From NCBI RefSeq assembly GCF_000143415.4, contig NW_003314330.1, positions 310,001-374,000 of the forward strand: a stretch of 64,000 nucleotides of DNA, given 5' to 3'. The position numbers were made by a program, and so were the translations under genes. This DNA comes from Selaginella moellendorffii. Taxonomy: Eukaryota > Streptophyta > Lycopodiopsida > Selaginellales > Selaginellaceae. Under the pieces are notes generated by a model, which was not told where the DNA came from, did no database searches, and saw only the letters and a list, made by a program, of their open reading frames with translations. Below, piece after piece: positions 43,360-54,846 of this stretch (positions are counted from its first letter, which is position 1; the number at the start of each line of letters is the position of its first letter).

Positions 43360-45754
43360 ATGATAGCTCGGCCCACGAATCCAATGGTTTCCTCTTTGCT
43401 CAATGAGATGTACCACGTAACTACAGCGTACGCGTACTGGAAGGCTGGCAAGCACCTCGATCGCGCAGTGTAATCCAATTTCGATCCTTTTCTCTCGCTG
43501 ATTCGGTTCGTTTCTTCTTCCAGCTTTGATCTGTGCCACTGCAAGCCTCCATTCGGGGGCGAATTCACAGTCTTCGCGGGGCTGGAGGAATGCCTTCGTT
43601 TCGTTGCGAATTTCGGGTTTGAGGACTGTGGGATCGATTACTTGCGGAGTGTCATGCCTTCTTATGTGGAGGTAGTCTAAGTTTTCTCGATCGCATAGAG
43701 ATCTCTCTAGTGAATTTTCCAGGACGAGTTCTTCGGGAGCTTGAAAGCGCTCGACTGCTCGCAAGTGATCATCCATGCGATTCCAGAGGGAACAGTGGTT
43801 TTTCCGCGGGTTCCATTGATACGAATCGAAGGGCCTCTTTGGGTAAACGAAAAAGGCCTCATTTTTCTTCGTAGTGATCTTGGTCTTGCAGGTGGTGCAA
43901 TTGCTCGAGACAACTTTCTTGGCACTTGTGAATTACGCATCTCTCGTCGCTACAAATGCCGCAAGATACAGACTCGTTGCTGGAAGCTCCAAAGTTTTGC
44001 TTGAATTTGGCCTTCGTCGAGCCCAAGTAGCTAAAGTTTTCCAGAGTTTTCACAGAGAACTCGATCTAAACTTTTTGTTTCTTCTAAATTCCAGGGCCCA
44101 GATGGTAGCATCAGTGCATCAAAATACTGCTACTTAGGTGGCTTTGACTTCACAAGGTGGTCCAGCTTTCACGAATTTTCTTCTAGAAATTCTGTCTCTT
44201 TGCAGTAATCTCGAGGCTGGACGGCTTTTTGGCATACCAGTGGGTGGAACACATTCGCATGCTTTCGTGAGCTCATTCATGGTAAAAATCTCATTCACGT
44301 TTTTTTTTCTTTTTCTGTTTCCATGGTTTTGATTTTAATAACAGGGCCTTGATGAGATTGCGTTGTCTCGCACTTCTGAAAATACAAAATTTTGCAAAGA
44401 CTTTGGCGCAAGGATACAGCATTGGCTTAGCAAACTCAAGGCAAAGTTTTATTCTTTTTTCTCTGTTTATTTGTTATATTTTTGTCTTCATTTTTGTTTT
44501 TTTGTTTTTTTTTTTTTTCAGGCCGTGGAATCTCTTCATGTAAAAGAGACCAACGAGAGCGAACTCGCGGCATTTGGATCGTATGCCTTGGCATTTCCGG
44601 AGGGATTTCTTGCGCTCGTCGATACATACGACGTAAATGCATACATCTTATGATGGTTTTGACTTTGCTTTTCAGGTGATGAAAAGTGGTGTTCCAAACT
44701 TTTGTGCAGTTGCATTGGCACTCCATAGCCTGGGGTAAGCTTTTCATTGCTAAACTCTGAAAATTATCATTCCTCCAAAGCTAATTCGTACATGCTTAAC
44801 ATAAACTTTGGTATTAATCTCAGATACAAGGCCCGTGGCATACGCTTGGATTCTGGAGACCTGTCGTACCTCTCAAAGCAAGCCAGGGCTTTCTTTCGCA
44901 GCGTCGAGGAAGAACTCAACATCTCAGGCTTTGGAAACACAACGATAATCGCGAGCAATGATATAAACGAGGACACCATCGACGCTTTGACAAAGCAGGC
45001 AAGCAGCAGCGATTCAAAGATCACAAAATACCTCGATTGATTTGATTCCTCAAAATTTGCGTCCAGGCTGACGAGATCAATGGGTTTGGGATTGGAACTC
45101 AGCTGGTGACGTGCTACAAGCAGCCAGCGCTGGGTTGCATTTACAAGCTCGTGGAAGTAAATGGCCACTCCCGGATCAAAATCTCCGAGGACGTGGCCAA
45201 AGTCACCATTCCTTGCAAGAAACAGTGCTACAGGCTTTACGGCGAACAAGGCTTTGCTTTGGTAGATTTGATGCAAAAGGACGAGGAGCCGGCTCCTCAA
45301 GTAAGTTGTTTTCTCCCAAATCGGAGAGATTCTAACAAGGAGAGTGATCTCTCCTCTCTCAGGCTGACGAACCAGTTCTTTGCCGGCATCCATTCAATCT
45401 CAACAAAGTTTACGTGGTTCCAAAACGAGTGGAGCCTCTGCTCCAGTGCTACTGGAAGGGATCACTAGGCAAGTTGGAAAAAATCCATCGTTTTCCTTAC
45501 GTTTTTCTTCAAATTTACAGAAAAAGAATTGCCATCGCTCAAAGAAACGCGAGAGTACTGTCGCCAGCAGCTGGCTGCAATGCGTCCGGATCATATGCGA
45601 ATTCGTAGTCCAACATCTTACAAGGTTTGAGAAGAACTCTTTCTCTCTCTGAGCTCTAAATATTTATCACGAACAGGTGAGTGTGAGCGCCCAGCTCTAC
45701 GATGACTTCCACACAGCCTTGTTCAACGAAGGTCCTGTCAAAGAGCTAAGATAG
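43360..45754 (+). CDS. Nicotinate phosphoribosyltransferase (537 aa)
   Basis: Fourteen exons: 43360-43469, 43524-43671, 43723-43842, 43892-44026, 44095-44156, 44206-44281, 44345-44440, 44522-44632, 44676-44734, 44824-44998, 45067-45300, 45363-45468, 45521-45624, 45677-45754 (1614 nt). It converts nicotinate, PRPP and ATP to nicotinate mononucleotide in the NAD salvage (Preiss-Handler) route. Conserved blocks: [152 protein letters not shown], and the end HTALFNEGP. Length is normal. Introns 7, 10 and 12 have GC donors (AAG|GCAAAG, CAG|GCAAGC, TAG|GCAAGT); no nearby GT keeps the frame. Confidence 0.95.
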
Positions 45755-45874
45755 CAATGCTATCAAAGGTCTCTTGGTTAATTTTTTTTTTCGCGAAAAA
45801 CCTTGTGTACCATTTTTTTTTTCCGATATAACATGAAAGCTACCGGCCATTGCTTAGTACTTTTCCTAGGGTAG

Positions 45875-47273
45875 ATGGATCCGAGATGGAGGAGGAGGAA
45901 GAAGAGTGTTGTTGGATCCAAGTTTGGGTTTCGTGGTTTTTTCTATCTTCTGCTAGGCCTGGGATTGATGGCGCTACTACCGATCTTCTTCTACAGCCGC
46001 TTGAATCAAGTAAGGAAGTTTGTGACAAAATGTAGATCATCAAAACTTTGTTTCGTTTTGCTATAGGAAGGATCGAAAGAATGCGAATGGATAGAGAAGC
46101 CTCCGCTAGTTTGTGCTCACGGTGGTGACACCTCAAGAGCTCCTCCCAACACTGTAAGAATTTCTTTTCTCACTTCATCTGGATCTATTGTTCCATTTCT
46201 TCTTTTCATCTATGACTTTATTTTCTTACAGCTTATAGCTTACAAGCTTGCTCTAGATGCTGGAGTCGATTGCATGGAGATTGACGCATCGCAGACCAAA
46301 GATGGAGTTTTGGTGGCCTTGCACGACAGGTAAGCTTTCATCTTATGCTTTGCAACTTAAATAAAAAACCATTTTTTCTTTTGTTTTGGTTTCATTTTCA
46401 GAGAGCTGAACGACATGGCTAACACTTCTGGCCTTCGTGTTGGTGATCTCACCTTTGAACAGGTGCAAATATTGTTTCTTCGATTGGAAAGCTTTGTTCT
46501 TAAACTATTTCTAGTTCCAGATTCAAGAGCTCAATGCTGCTCGTGGCTTTCCTGACGAGTTTCAAGGCCAAAAAGTCCCAAGCCTCGATAACGCGTTAAG
46601 AGTGAGTAATTCTCTTGTTCACTTTTGTTTTCTAGCCTCACCTTCGTGCAGTATGTTTCCAGATTCCTCAAACATGTCGTAGTCGATGTCAAAGTTGGGC
46701 CGTCGCTGCGTGCAAAAGATCTTGCAGCTGAAATCAAGTCCACGGTATTACAAGTTTCAATTTAAGCTGGTGCTTTTCTTATAAAAACATCTCTAAACAG
46801 GTGGATAGAACTCACTGCAGGAATTGCATCGTCTGGTCAAAGGTAGACGACGTCGTTCGTTCCTACAAACGTGAATCACAAGCATTGGTGAGACTAAACT
46901 CCATAAGAAGAAAAAAACTTGGAAATCACTCTGCTTGTTATTGTTTCAGGCAGGCTACATTGTCATGGACACCCAAAAGATGAGAAAACCTCTGAGGATA
47001 AGCTCCGCCACCGTGGTTGGAGTTTTCCATGGGCTCATGGACAAAAGATTGGTTTCTACAATTCACAAGTGCATATAGTCTCTCTTGAAAGTTACCATTT
47101 TCTGAAGTTTCCATTTTCGCAGGGCCGACAAAGTGGTCTATGCCTGGACTGTGAACGAAGAAAACGATATGGTAAAAATGCTTCATCATGGTGTGGATTG
47201 TATCATCACCAGCCAACCGCGTTTACTCCAACAAGTCATGGAGCGAGAAAGATCAAGCTGCCAATTCATCTAA
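45875..47273 (+). CDS. Glycerophosphodiester phosphodiesterase with N-terminal membrane anchor (303 aa)
   Basis: Nine exons: 45875-46009, 46067-46153, 46232-46329, 46402-46462, 46521-46601, 46652-46744, 46801-46887, 46950-47068, 47123-47273 (912 nt). Start chosen at the first in-frame ATG (MDPRWRRRKK), followed by one hydrophobic segment (GFFYLLLGLGLMALLPIFFY). The GDPD core has AHGGDTSRAPPNT (catalytic His in the HGG/HRG position, Pro-Asn-Thr), then the metal pair in CMEIDASQTKDGVLVALHD (E.D and the second catalytic His), LDNALR, and YAWTVNEEND with GVDCIITSQP near the end. The enzyme hydrolyses glycerophosphodiesters to glycerol-3-phosphate and an alcohol, used in phospholipid turnover. The usual HRG reads HGG here. 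It starts 120 bp after NAPRT. Confidence 0.92.
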
Positions 47274-47524
47274 GATCAATCACTTGTTTACTTCGATTTT
47301 TTTTCATGGCCAAAGAAAGAAGAGAACGAAAGAATGTATCGAAAACCAAAACGATTCGTTTGTACTTCTTAGCTATTGTACAGATGGTCAATCAATCTCT
47401 GTGTGTCTGTGTGTCTGCGTGTGTCTGCGAACACAACTAAAAGCTAGATAGCACTGGTTAGAACAAAGTAAGTTTTGCGACTCCACCAACAAACCGAGAG
47501 AAGCGAGCGAGAGGAGAGTTTTCT

Positions 47525-50269
47525 TCACATAGTGATCTCCTCCAAGTCGGATGCCGATGGGTCGACTTGGTTGCTCCCGTCCGCGCCTTCCGGGAGCTCC
47601 GTGTCTGTAATCTCTTCGTCGTTGTCAGTGTTGGCTTCCTCGGCATCGCTGCCACCACCTCTCCCAAACTCCGGGTGGTGGTGCTCTCGAGTCACCTTCG
47701 TGAGCTCCTCCTCCATGGGGCCTTCCGAGGCCATTTCGTCCATGTCCATGGCACAAGCCTTCACGTTCCTAGAAACGCAAACGCGATGACAATGTGTGTC
47801 TCACGAGAAGCTTAGAACTGTACCTTGGCTGGTTTAGATTTAGAGTGTGGTTTTGTGGGATGGTCGATCCCTTTGACGTAGGCGCCATGTATCTATACCA
47901 CGACCTCAGGGTCTTGGCACTGATGTTTTGGTGACAGAACCACACCTGGGAGAAAAAGAAAGATGTTTTGAGAGCTTAAAGCTTTTATAGAAAGACTTAC
48001 ATTCGAACGAGGCTTGCTGATTGGCGTTAGAAACAATCGCCGCGGCTCGTCCTCGATGGGCTTGGATGGCAAATGCATGTAGTACTTATCCAGGCATTCG
48101 ACGACGTCCAGTTCGAAGGAACGGACGATTTCTCGGAAAACTTCTTTGTTTTTGAACTTCATTGCCCGGCGTTCGTCGTATCTGTGTCGTGTCAGTGAAC
48201 GTCACTACGATAAAAACATAGCAGACGACTTACTCCCAGAAAATGTTTCCTTTCTCGTCAGAACTCCGGCGAAACTCAAGGTCGGTGGTGTCATACAGCT
48301 CCATGTAGCCAAATATTCGAAATCTGTGAATGAGGTAGTAGCAGAGCCGCCTGGCCAGACCATGAGCATGCGTCGTCTGATTGGCAGGATGATGCAATAT
48401 GTCCTCTTCAGATGCAGGGCCCCTGTCGTTTACTCTCCTCTTCTTTGCACTACCTCCGTGAATGATGCTGTATTTCATGGCCTCTAAACATGCTAGTCGA
48501 GCCTTCTCGAAGATGATATCCTTGCTTGCATCAACAGTAGGCCCGTCGTACTTGCCTTGCAAATAGAGTGATCTGTAGTGAGAGCGCAATATCCGAACAA
48601 AAGCCCGAAACATACTCTTCAAACTGCCCAAGAAAACCACGATTGTCTAGGAACAAGAGCAATGAAGCTACCTTTCAGAAGGAAACAAACTCCCGTTGCG
48701 TTTCTTCACCATGAGAAAGAATTTGACCAGGCTATCAGCAAACTCGTTCAACGGCATATCTTCTATCTGCTTTTCTGGCAAACCTTGCTCTTTTCGCCAT
48801 TCCATGTAGTGGCGCCTGCAAAAAAGAAAAAAAGGAAAAAGCGCTCTAAACACCACGCGGAAAGAAGAAAATGAACTAACCTGGCCCATGTCATTACACC
48901 AGAGTTTACTTCCTCGGAGTTTTCCACTTTACGTTTGTCGCCCACAAAATTGAGCATTTCCGAGCCCAATGGACTGCATGCAGCAGATTCTAAAGGCCCA
49001 GGTGTTAAAAGCGCGTCATCCTTCCTATCAGCCATATGACTCTCACCAATAATCCCTTCCTCTTTCTTGTCGGAAACTGCAGAAGTTTAAGAAGTATATG
49101 AGTCCCGGACGATTGCAAACAGTTTAGTTGAGAGCAACCAAGCAAAACTTTCGACATACGACCTGAATGCACACTTGTATACGACTTCTCCTGGTATCTA
49201 CCTTCTACTTTGGTGGTCCTCCCATAGCGATTAGCTGCCGCAAGCTTCAAAGCCGATGAACGAGTAGAATTGACTCTTCCTTCGCTACAGTTGATAAGTG
49301 ACCTGGATGGCTTGTTACAAGAAAACTGATGCGGTTAATAACCAGACCAGCCTCCTAGTAAACTGATCCTCCTACCTGAATAAGCGTCGCCAGAGGAGGA
49401 GAAACATCAGGCCGCCAGTTTGTAGTTTTACTCGAGATGAAGTGAACGGAAGTTGGCTTGCCCTGTACAACAGCATCTAGTACTTTGGCACATTTTTCCT
49501 GTAGGACGCAACACTCACGTAAACCATTGAAATAGTCAGCTAGACACACCTTTTCCTCCTTCAAAGCTCTCTCGAGATGAGAAATCTGACCCTTGGCTGC
49601 AAAACAACAAGGATAAGCTATTATTCCACGAGGGGAAGCTATTTTACCATGCATAAGTGAGTCAAACAGCTCCCAGGCGAGAGTTCCCATCGTATCGTTT
49701 GCGCAGCGTCCTTGAGAGAGTTCCAAGTCGAGGGCAACCTCTCTGGCTGCCCCGTGCACATTGATCCAAGTCTTTAAGCGCGCACAGGAAGCACCTACAC
49801 GAGAGAAAAGTACAGAGAGTTACGTAACACGTAAAATTCAATCGCGCACCTTCTCCTCCCACAGCACTAGCTGGTCCTCCCAGCTCGACTTTAACTTTGC
49901 TCGATGAAAACCCATCGTGCAAGCCTTGAAGATACGTGGTAAATCCATCCTTGATGCCAATCGACTCTTTCTGTATCCATGAAGATCACGATCGCGATCA
50001 AACAAAAAAGAAAAAGGAAAGAAGCTCACCAGATTATTGAGGTACTCGCAAGTGAAGCTCCCGTGCCAAGTGTTGTAGTGAAAATCCGAGGTAAGGACAT
50101 GCAAGTGCCCGGAATTGGAAGGATGGATGTAGAACAAGAATGGCATCAGTGCCGCATTGCGTGCGTGTGGAGAAGCCGGATCAAGCTGGCCCTGCGCCTT
50201 GTTGCAAACTGCCCTAAAGCCGATGAGAGGGCAAGGCTCGCCATCGTTCTCCATGATGTGATCCTCCAT
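47525..50269 (-). CDS. Predicted XRCC4-like head/coil joined to degenerate Crypton/DUF3504-type recombinase fold (717 aa)
   Basis: Eleven exons from the ATG at 50269: 50030-50269, 49850-49970, 49648-49794, 49376-49596, 49163-49310, 48881-49076, 48672-48815, 48234-48623, 48001-48181, 47824-47945, 47525-47768; 2154 nt with all phases consistent. Residues about 1-180 show a beta-rich part with LHVLTSDFHYNTWHGSF, then GIKDGFTTYLQGLHDGF, then a helix/coil (ISHLERALKEEKVCLADY); this order resembles the XRCC4/XLF head and coil (tentative). Residues about 330-380 read HYMEWRKEQGLPEKQIEDMP, LNEFADSLVKFF, KKRNGSLF, like the N-terminal part of DUF3504 (ZMYM/KIAA1958, Crypton-derived). Residues about 480-620 (YYLIHRFRIFGYMELYDTTD, LFLTPISKPRSNVWFCHQN, ISAKTLRSWY, PQNHTL) follow the catalytic-fold layout but lack the arginines. 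The tail is acidic. Function unknown. Confidence 0.6.
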
Positions 50270-50600
50270 GCCGCTCGCAAAATGCTGCTCCAAATCCCTC
50301 ACATTCTTGTCCTGGATTCCGATTCACGACAAACCTCACTCTGCGCAATGGCGCTGCGAGCAGCGCCGGGCGGACGATTCTTGAGCGAGGCGAGGAGATT
50401 GTGATTGCGATTCCCTAGGCGTGCCGCAGCAATCGGTAGCGACGATCCAGAGCGCCTCAGCACCTCCATCGCTTCTTCTTGTGCTCGAGCCCTAGCGCCA
50501 AACGAAAAATACCCAGGTCCCTTGTCATCTCGATCCAACGGCTCTCACAACCCTAATTCCGGAATCGGAAGCCATGGCTGCTGGCCATGGCTAGTCCTTT
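50270..50600 (-). promoter_or_regulatory. 5' leader of the XRCC4-like fusion gene with a 56-codon upstream ORF
   Basis: An ATG at 50469 opens a frame MEVLRRSGSSLPIAAARLGN ending at 50299, 29 bp before the main ATG and in another frame. It may repress translation, or mark a first exon I could not splice (the only acceptor, at CCAG before 50314, leaves too short an intron). The minus strand further up reads CCATGGCCAGCAGCCATGGC. Confidence 0.4.
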
Positions 50601-53429
50601 ATCTCCTTTGGCTCGCCTTCGCCGATCCCAGCCGTTGGATCATCTTACTCTTCCGGAAGACCGAATCCCAACCATCCACAATATTATGGTTTCTCATGCA
50701 ATTAGGTTTTCTTGTAAGTTGTTAAAAGGAATATGTAGTTGCACTCTAAACTTACTAGAAAGAAGTATTTACTCATATGCAAAGGTAAGGTAAAATTATA
50801 TGTCTTTCATATTTTTTGATTTTCAGTCTTTATTTATTTTTGTGTTTATTATTTTTTGTTGTTACTTTACCTAGCTAGGGTAATACATATATATACATAT
50901 ATATATTTACAAACCTTACAAGTTTATTTTTTTATATTCTTTCTTTATTATTGTTTCTAGCTTTCAACCACATAGAACCCAAATTAATATCCTTTAATTA
51001 TTTTTGTGACGTAATACATTCAAAAATATATATATATTTAATTATGGAAAAAGTAAATATTAAAATTATCCCTTATTAATAATATTTAAAATAAAAAATA
51101 TTTAATTTATTGCAGATTTTAAAAAATAGTTTAACTCAATAAATCGAGTACTTAATATTTTAATGAATATCATATACTCAATAAAATTAATTTATATAAG
51201 TTATTTATAACTAAGGGTATTTATTGCAAAATAATTAAATATAGATTCTATTAAAGTTAGAAATTAGCAAAATAATTAAAAGATATGAACCTTAGTTACA
51301 TGGTTATATATAACTTTAAATTGTAATATAGTTCTTTGCATTATCATGCAATTTTTCTTAATAAACTATTAAATATTAATATTTAATTTATTATAGATTT
51401 TAAAAGTAGTTTAAATCTATAAATTATTTTAATAATTTTATAAATACCATATGTATTTATTTAGTATAATTAGTTTATATAAGTTTTTGAACAATTAGTC
51501 TTTAGTGTACTTGTAAACTTATTTTCTTAATAATATTAATAAACTACAATACTAAAAATAATAGATAAACTTATAAATCATAATAAAAATTTATAATATT
51601 AAACTTACATCGCACAAATTAAAATAGTCATATATTTTATATTTATTATACACTTTCTAAACAATATACTAAGCTTAAAATAATTTCAGGCTAAATCTAT
51701 ATTCAGTTACTGAATACTAAATATTTTTTATTAATAAAATAAAATAATTATCATTAATATACATAGTAGAGTTTGTAAATACATATATGTATACACATAT
51801 ATTATTTTGCCTAGGTAATATATTAATTATAGTACTAAAGTATATGGACTATCTATTTGAGATTGAATCTAATCAATCTATTCTTATATATATCTAAACC
51901 CTAATTAATATACTTATTCTTGGTGAAAGTGAGGGACACTACAATTTGTCCTTGAAGAGCAAAGTATTTTAGCAATGCTTTGCTCAAGTGTTTGGGATTC
52001 TTGTTTTTATTCTTGTTTCTTCATTCTTTTTAAATTTAAATTGTTATTAACTATTTGTAAGATCTAGAATTTTAGATATTACTGTGTTTAAATCTATTCT
52101 TTCTTCTGATCTTCATTGCATTCTCTTCTCCCACCATGTTACACCATTATTGATTAAGGAATGTCACTTAAGGCTGCTAATATTGCTTCATTAGATCGAA
52201 CTTTTAGTGTTGTAAAGTGTGATAATGTTAGTGTTGCACCCATTCTTGGTGTGTTATCATCTCTAACTTTTGTGGAATGTGATTACACAATTTGTTCTGT
52301 TCTTGGTGTTCTGCCATCTCTTGTTAATATGGAGTATAATTGTGACATTAGGCGAGTTACGGATGATGTAGTTTAGTTTTTGGAGAATGTTCTAGGATCA
52401 AATTTATGGAAAGGCAATGTGTATGAGCTTAAGTGGATTTTATATTGTTTTAACAAGCTTAATTATTATGAAGATAGCTTTGGAGATGAAGTGGAAATTT
52501 CATAAAGTAAGTGTCAATCCTTCAATCTACTATTTGATCATTTCTTTTTACCTTCTACTCTTTTTTAACCTTTTTTTATTTTTCAACTTAAGCCACCTTA
52601 TCATGTTTTTAGTATATTTTTCTCATTTGTAGTGTTTTCTTTTCCTAACACATCGATCATTTGTGACTCTCATAATTCTTATTTTCAATCTAGTGTTGAG
52701 GTGAGTGTTTTATATCTTCTTCATACTAATCTAAATGTTATATATATGCATAAAGTTGAGAATCTTGCTTTTGTTTCATTAGTAGAGTCTTTGATTAGTT
52801 CTAGCATTAAGTATTCCCTGTTCCAAAAGTTAAATCACTTTGGCTAAAGTTTTAATTTGAGTGCATATCCCTAATTGTGAGTACTATTGATAACCTTTGT
52901 TTTATTGTTGTTATTGAGGAGTTTATGTGTTCTTTTGAGAGTGTAAACATTTCTATGAATTTTCTTGTTTCAAGTGTTGAGTTATGTGTTGAAGAGGTTG
53001 AACAGTATGAATATTTTTTTAATATTATAGTGGCCGAAGTATTTTATGATAGAAAGTCTCTTATTTTCTAAACTTTGAGCACATATGTTTCTTTTGATTT
53101 TCCTATTTCTGAATTGCTAATTATTTTAAATTCTTTTTCTAATGCTTCTTTATCCACTTTTTCTTATTCTACAATGGTTTTTTTCTCAATTCTTTTTGTT
53201 TTCTTCTTTTTGCCCCGACATTTCAAACATTCTTTTCTTTGGAAGAGGGGGTAGAAGGGATAGATGGGAGTCCGGCCCTAATGATAAAATAAGGACAATT
53301 AAATATAATAGTGGAGTAAAGATGAACAACATAGATTGTGGAGTGAGGATAAACATAACAAGTTTAAACATAACATTTAGCCTTGATATAGTGAAGTCAA
53401 ATAAATGTGATAGTGGAATGAGATTATAA
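50601..53429. other. AT-rich intergenic DNA, no recognisable gene
   Basis: Composition falls to very high AT from about 50790 with ATATAT runs (50885-50910, 51030-51040). Open stretches at 52161-52376 and 52632-53071 are simple T-rich translations without known motifs. They may be decayed retroelement leader or gag, but nothing supports a gene. Confidence 0.45.
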
Positions 53430-53545
53430 GCAACTAAAGGGAACGACTCGAGAGGCGATCCACAAAGGTTCAAATATAGAGGGAAAGGGCCTATGAACAA
53501 GAGTGCACCCTTTTTTTTAATCGGTTAAGAGTCTTGGGATATTTG
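53430..53545. repeat. Dispersed repeat shared with 4430-4560
   Basis: Both places carry GAGAGGCGATCC/GAGAGATGACCC, TTCAAATATAGAGGGA, GAACAAGAGTGCACCC and CAATCGGTTAAGAGT-like words in the same order. About 115 bp; probably a retroelement LTR or leader piece. Confidence 0.7.
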
Positions 53546-53550
53546 GAGTT

Positions 53551-53815
53551 AAACGTCTTTGGAGTCCGAGATGGACCTGAGATGGAATCCGAGATGGAGT
53601 CCGAGATGGACCCGAGATGGAGTCCGAGATGGACCCGAGATGGAATCTGAGATGGAGTTCGAGAAGGACCCGAGTCCGAGGTCGAGACCGAGACCGGGAC
53701 CGAGACTGAGACCGAGACCGGGACCGAGCCTGAGCCCGAGCCCGAGTTCGAGTCCGAGTCCGAGTCCGAGTCCGAGTCCGAGTTCGAGTCCGAGTCTGAG
53801 TCCGAGTTCAAGTTT
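53551..53815. repeat. Imperfect GAGTCC / GAGATGGACCC minisatellite
   Basis: First a roughly 12-24 bp unit (GAGTCCGAGATGGACCCGAG) repeated about six times, then shorter 6-bp units GAGTCC and GAGACC/GGGACC. It is open in several frames on both strands (SDSDSN and SPSPSS type translations) only because of its composition. Confidence 0.85.
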
Positions 53816-54834
53816 GAGAGGGTGAAAGCCCAAAGCGTTCATCTCCCAGACCTTGGGGGGTTTGGTGAGCTCCAAAAGTATAGTAGGGGGAGGACTGCAG
53901 TGGAGCTAGTTTGGCCAGGAAAGGCTAGTTTGGCCCAGGAAGGCCAGACCCAGTGTTGGGTGATGAATTGACCACTGGGAAGTCCAAGATTAGAGTGAAT
54001 ACGGACCGACAAGCGGGGTAGCTTAGTGAAGTGTTCAAGAGCTGGCTCTAGTTCCCCTGGGAGATCGACTGGCCGATGCTCCCAGTCCAAGTGTGGGTGG
54101 CACTACCTACTTGGATACCTGGTGTGGCTCAACGGAACCTTGCTCTACACCCATGGCTAGAGCACCTAAAGGCAGAAGGCGGGGAGGTACCCACGAGGCT
54201 TGCGTAAGGCCACAGTGTTCTGAAATGTTGTCCCAAAAGCCCAGACTGTGGAAAGGAAGAGGAGTAGTCCTCTGGTGTAGTGACCAAGGATACAGTCGTG
54301 CGGTGAGGAAGTCCCAGAGGACCATGGGACTTAGGGGTTGGGCCTGTGGGCCCTGATCCAGTGGCAGTGTTGGCAAACAGGGCCAAGGACAGAAAGGGAC
54401 TTGGTGGGGACCAGAAAGGAGATATTGGGGAAGGCTATTCCCCATGTCTGCGGGCATCCTAAGGATGCTAAAGAGTGGATCTGGGATGACCACTCATGGA
54501 CGGATAGCCTAATCTTGGAAAGACGGGATTGCAATGTAGGTGGTGTTGGACCACCGATGTGACCAAAGTGATTGGGCATGGCCTAGCGTAACAGGCTAGT
54601 ATGTTGGTGGTGCCTTGGGGTGTCAGTCATGGGACTGGACACGTGGAGCACTGGGACCAAGTGCAAAGGTTGAGTGGCATGGATGCCATTCTCGGGGCTA
54701 GCAAGCCCCAAATCCTGAGTGGGACTTATGGAGGTTGTGAATGAGACTCCTCCAAGTGGTCGAAGGTGTGGTTAAGTGACTAAAGTAGAATGGAAAAATT
54801 TAGTCGCTTACAACATGCATGTGCATGAGATGAG
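53816..54834. other. GC-richer repeat-like DNA upstream of the gypsy pol, no gene seen
   Basis: Short frames on both strands only. Position suggests 5' LTR/leader/gag of a retroelement, but no nucleocapsid zinc knuckle or primer site was found, and there is no match to the 3' LTR at 58044. Confidence 0.4.
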
Positions 54835-54846
54835 GCGGACCTGGTT

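Noticed and set aside
44436-44747. 103-codon minus-strand frame in NAPRT
   Set aside because: Antisense to conserved NAPRT exons and a T-rich intron.
52161-53071. T-rich open stretches as retroelement gag
   Set aside because: No zinc knuckle or capsid motif; composition alone explains the length.
53491-53875. Open frames encoding SD- and SP-type repeats on both strands
   Set aside because: Produced by the hexamer minisatellite; no splice sites or start context.
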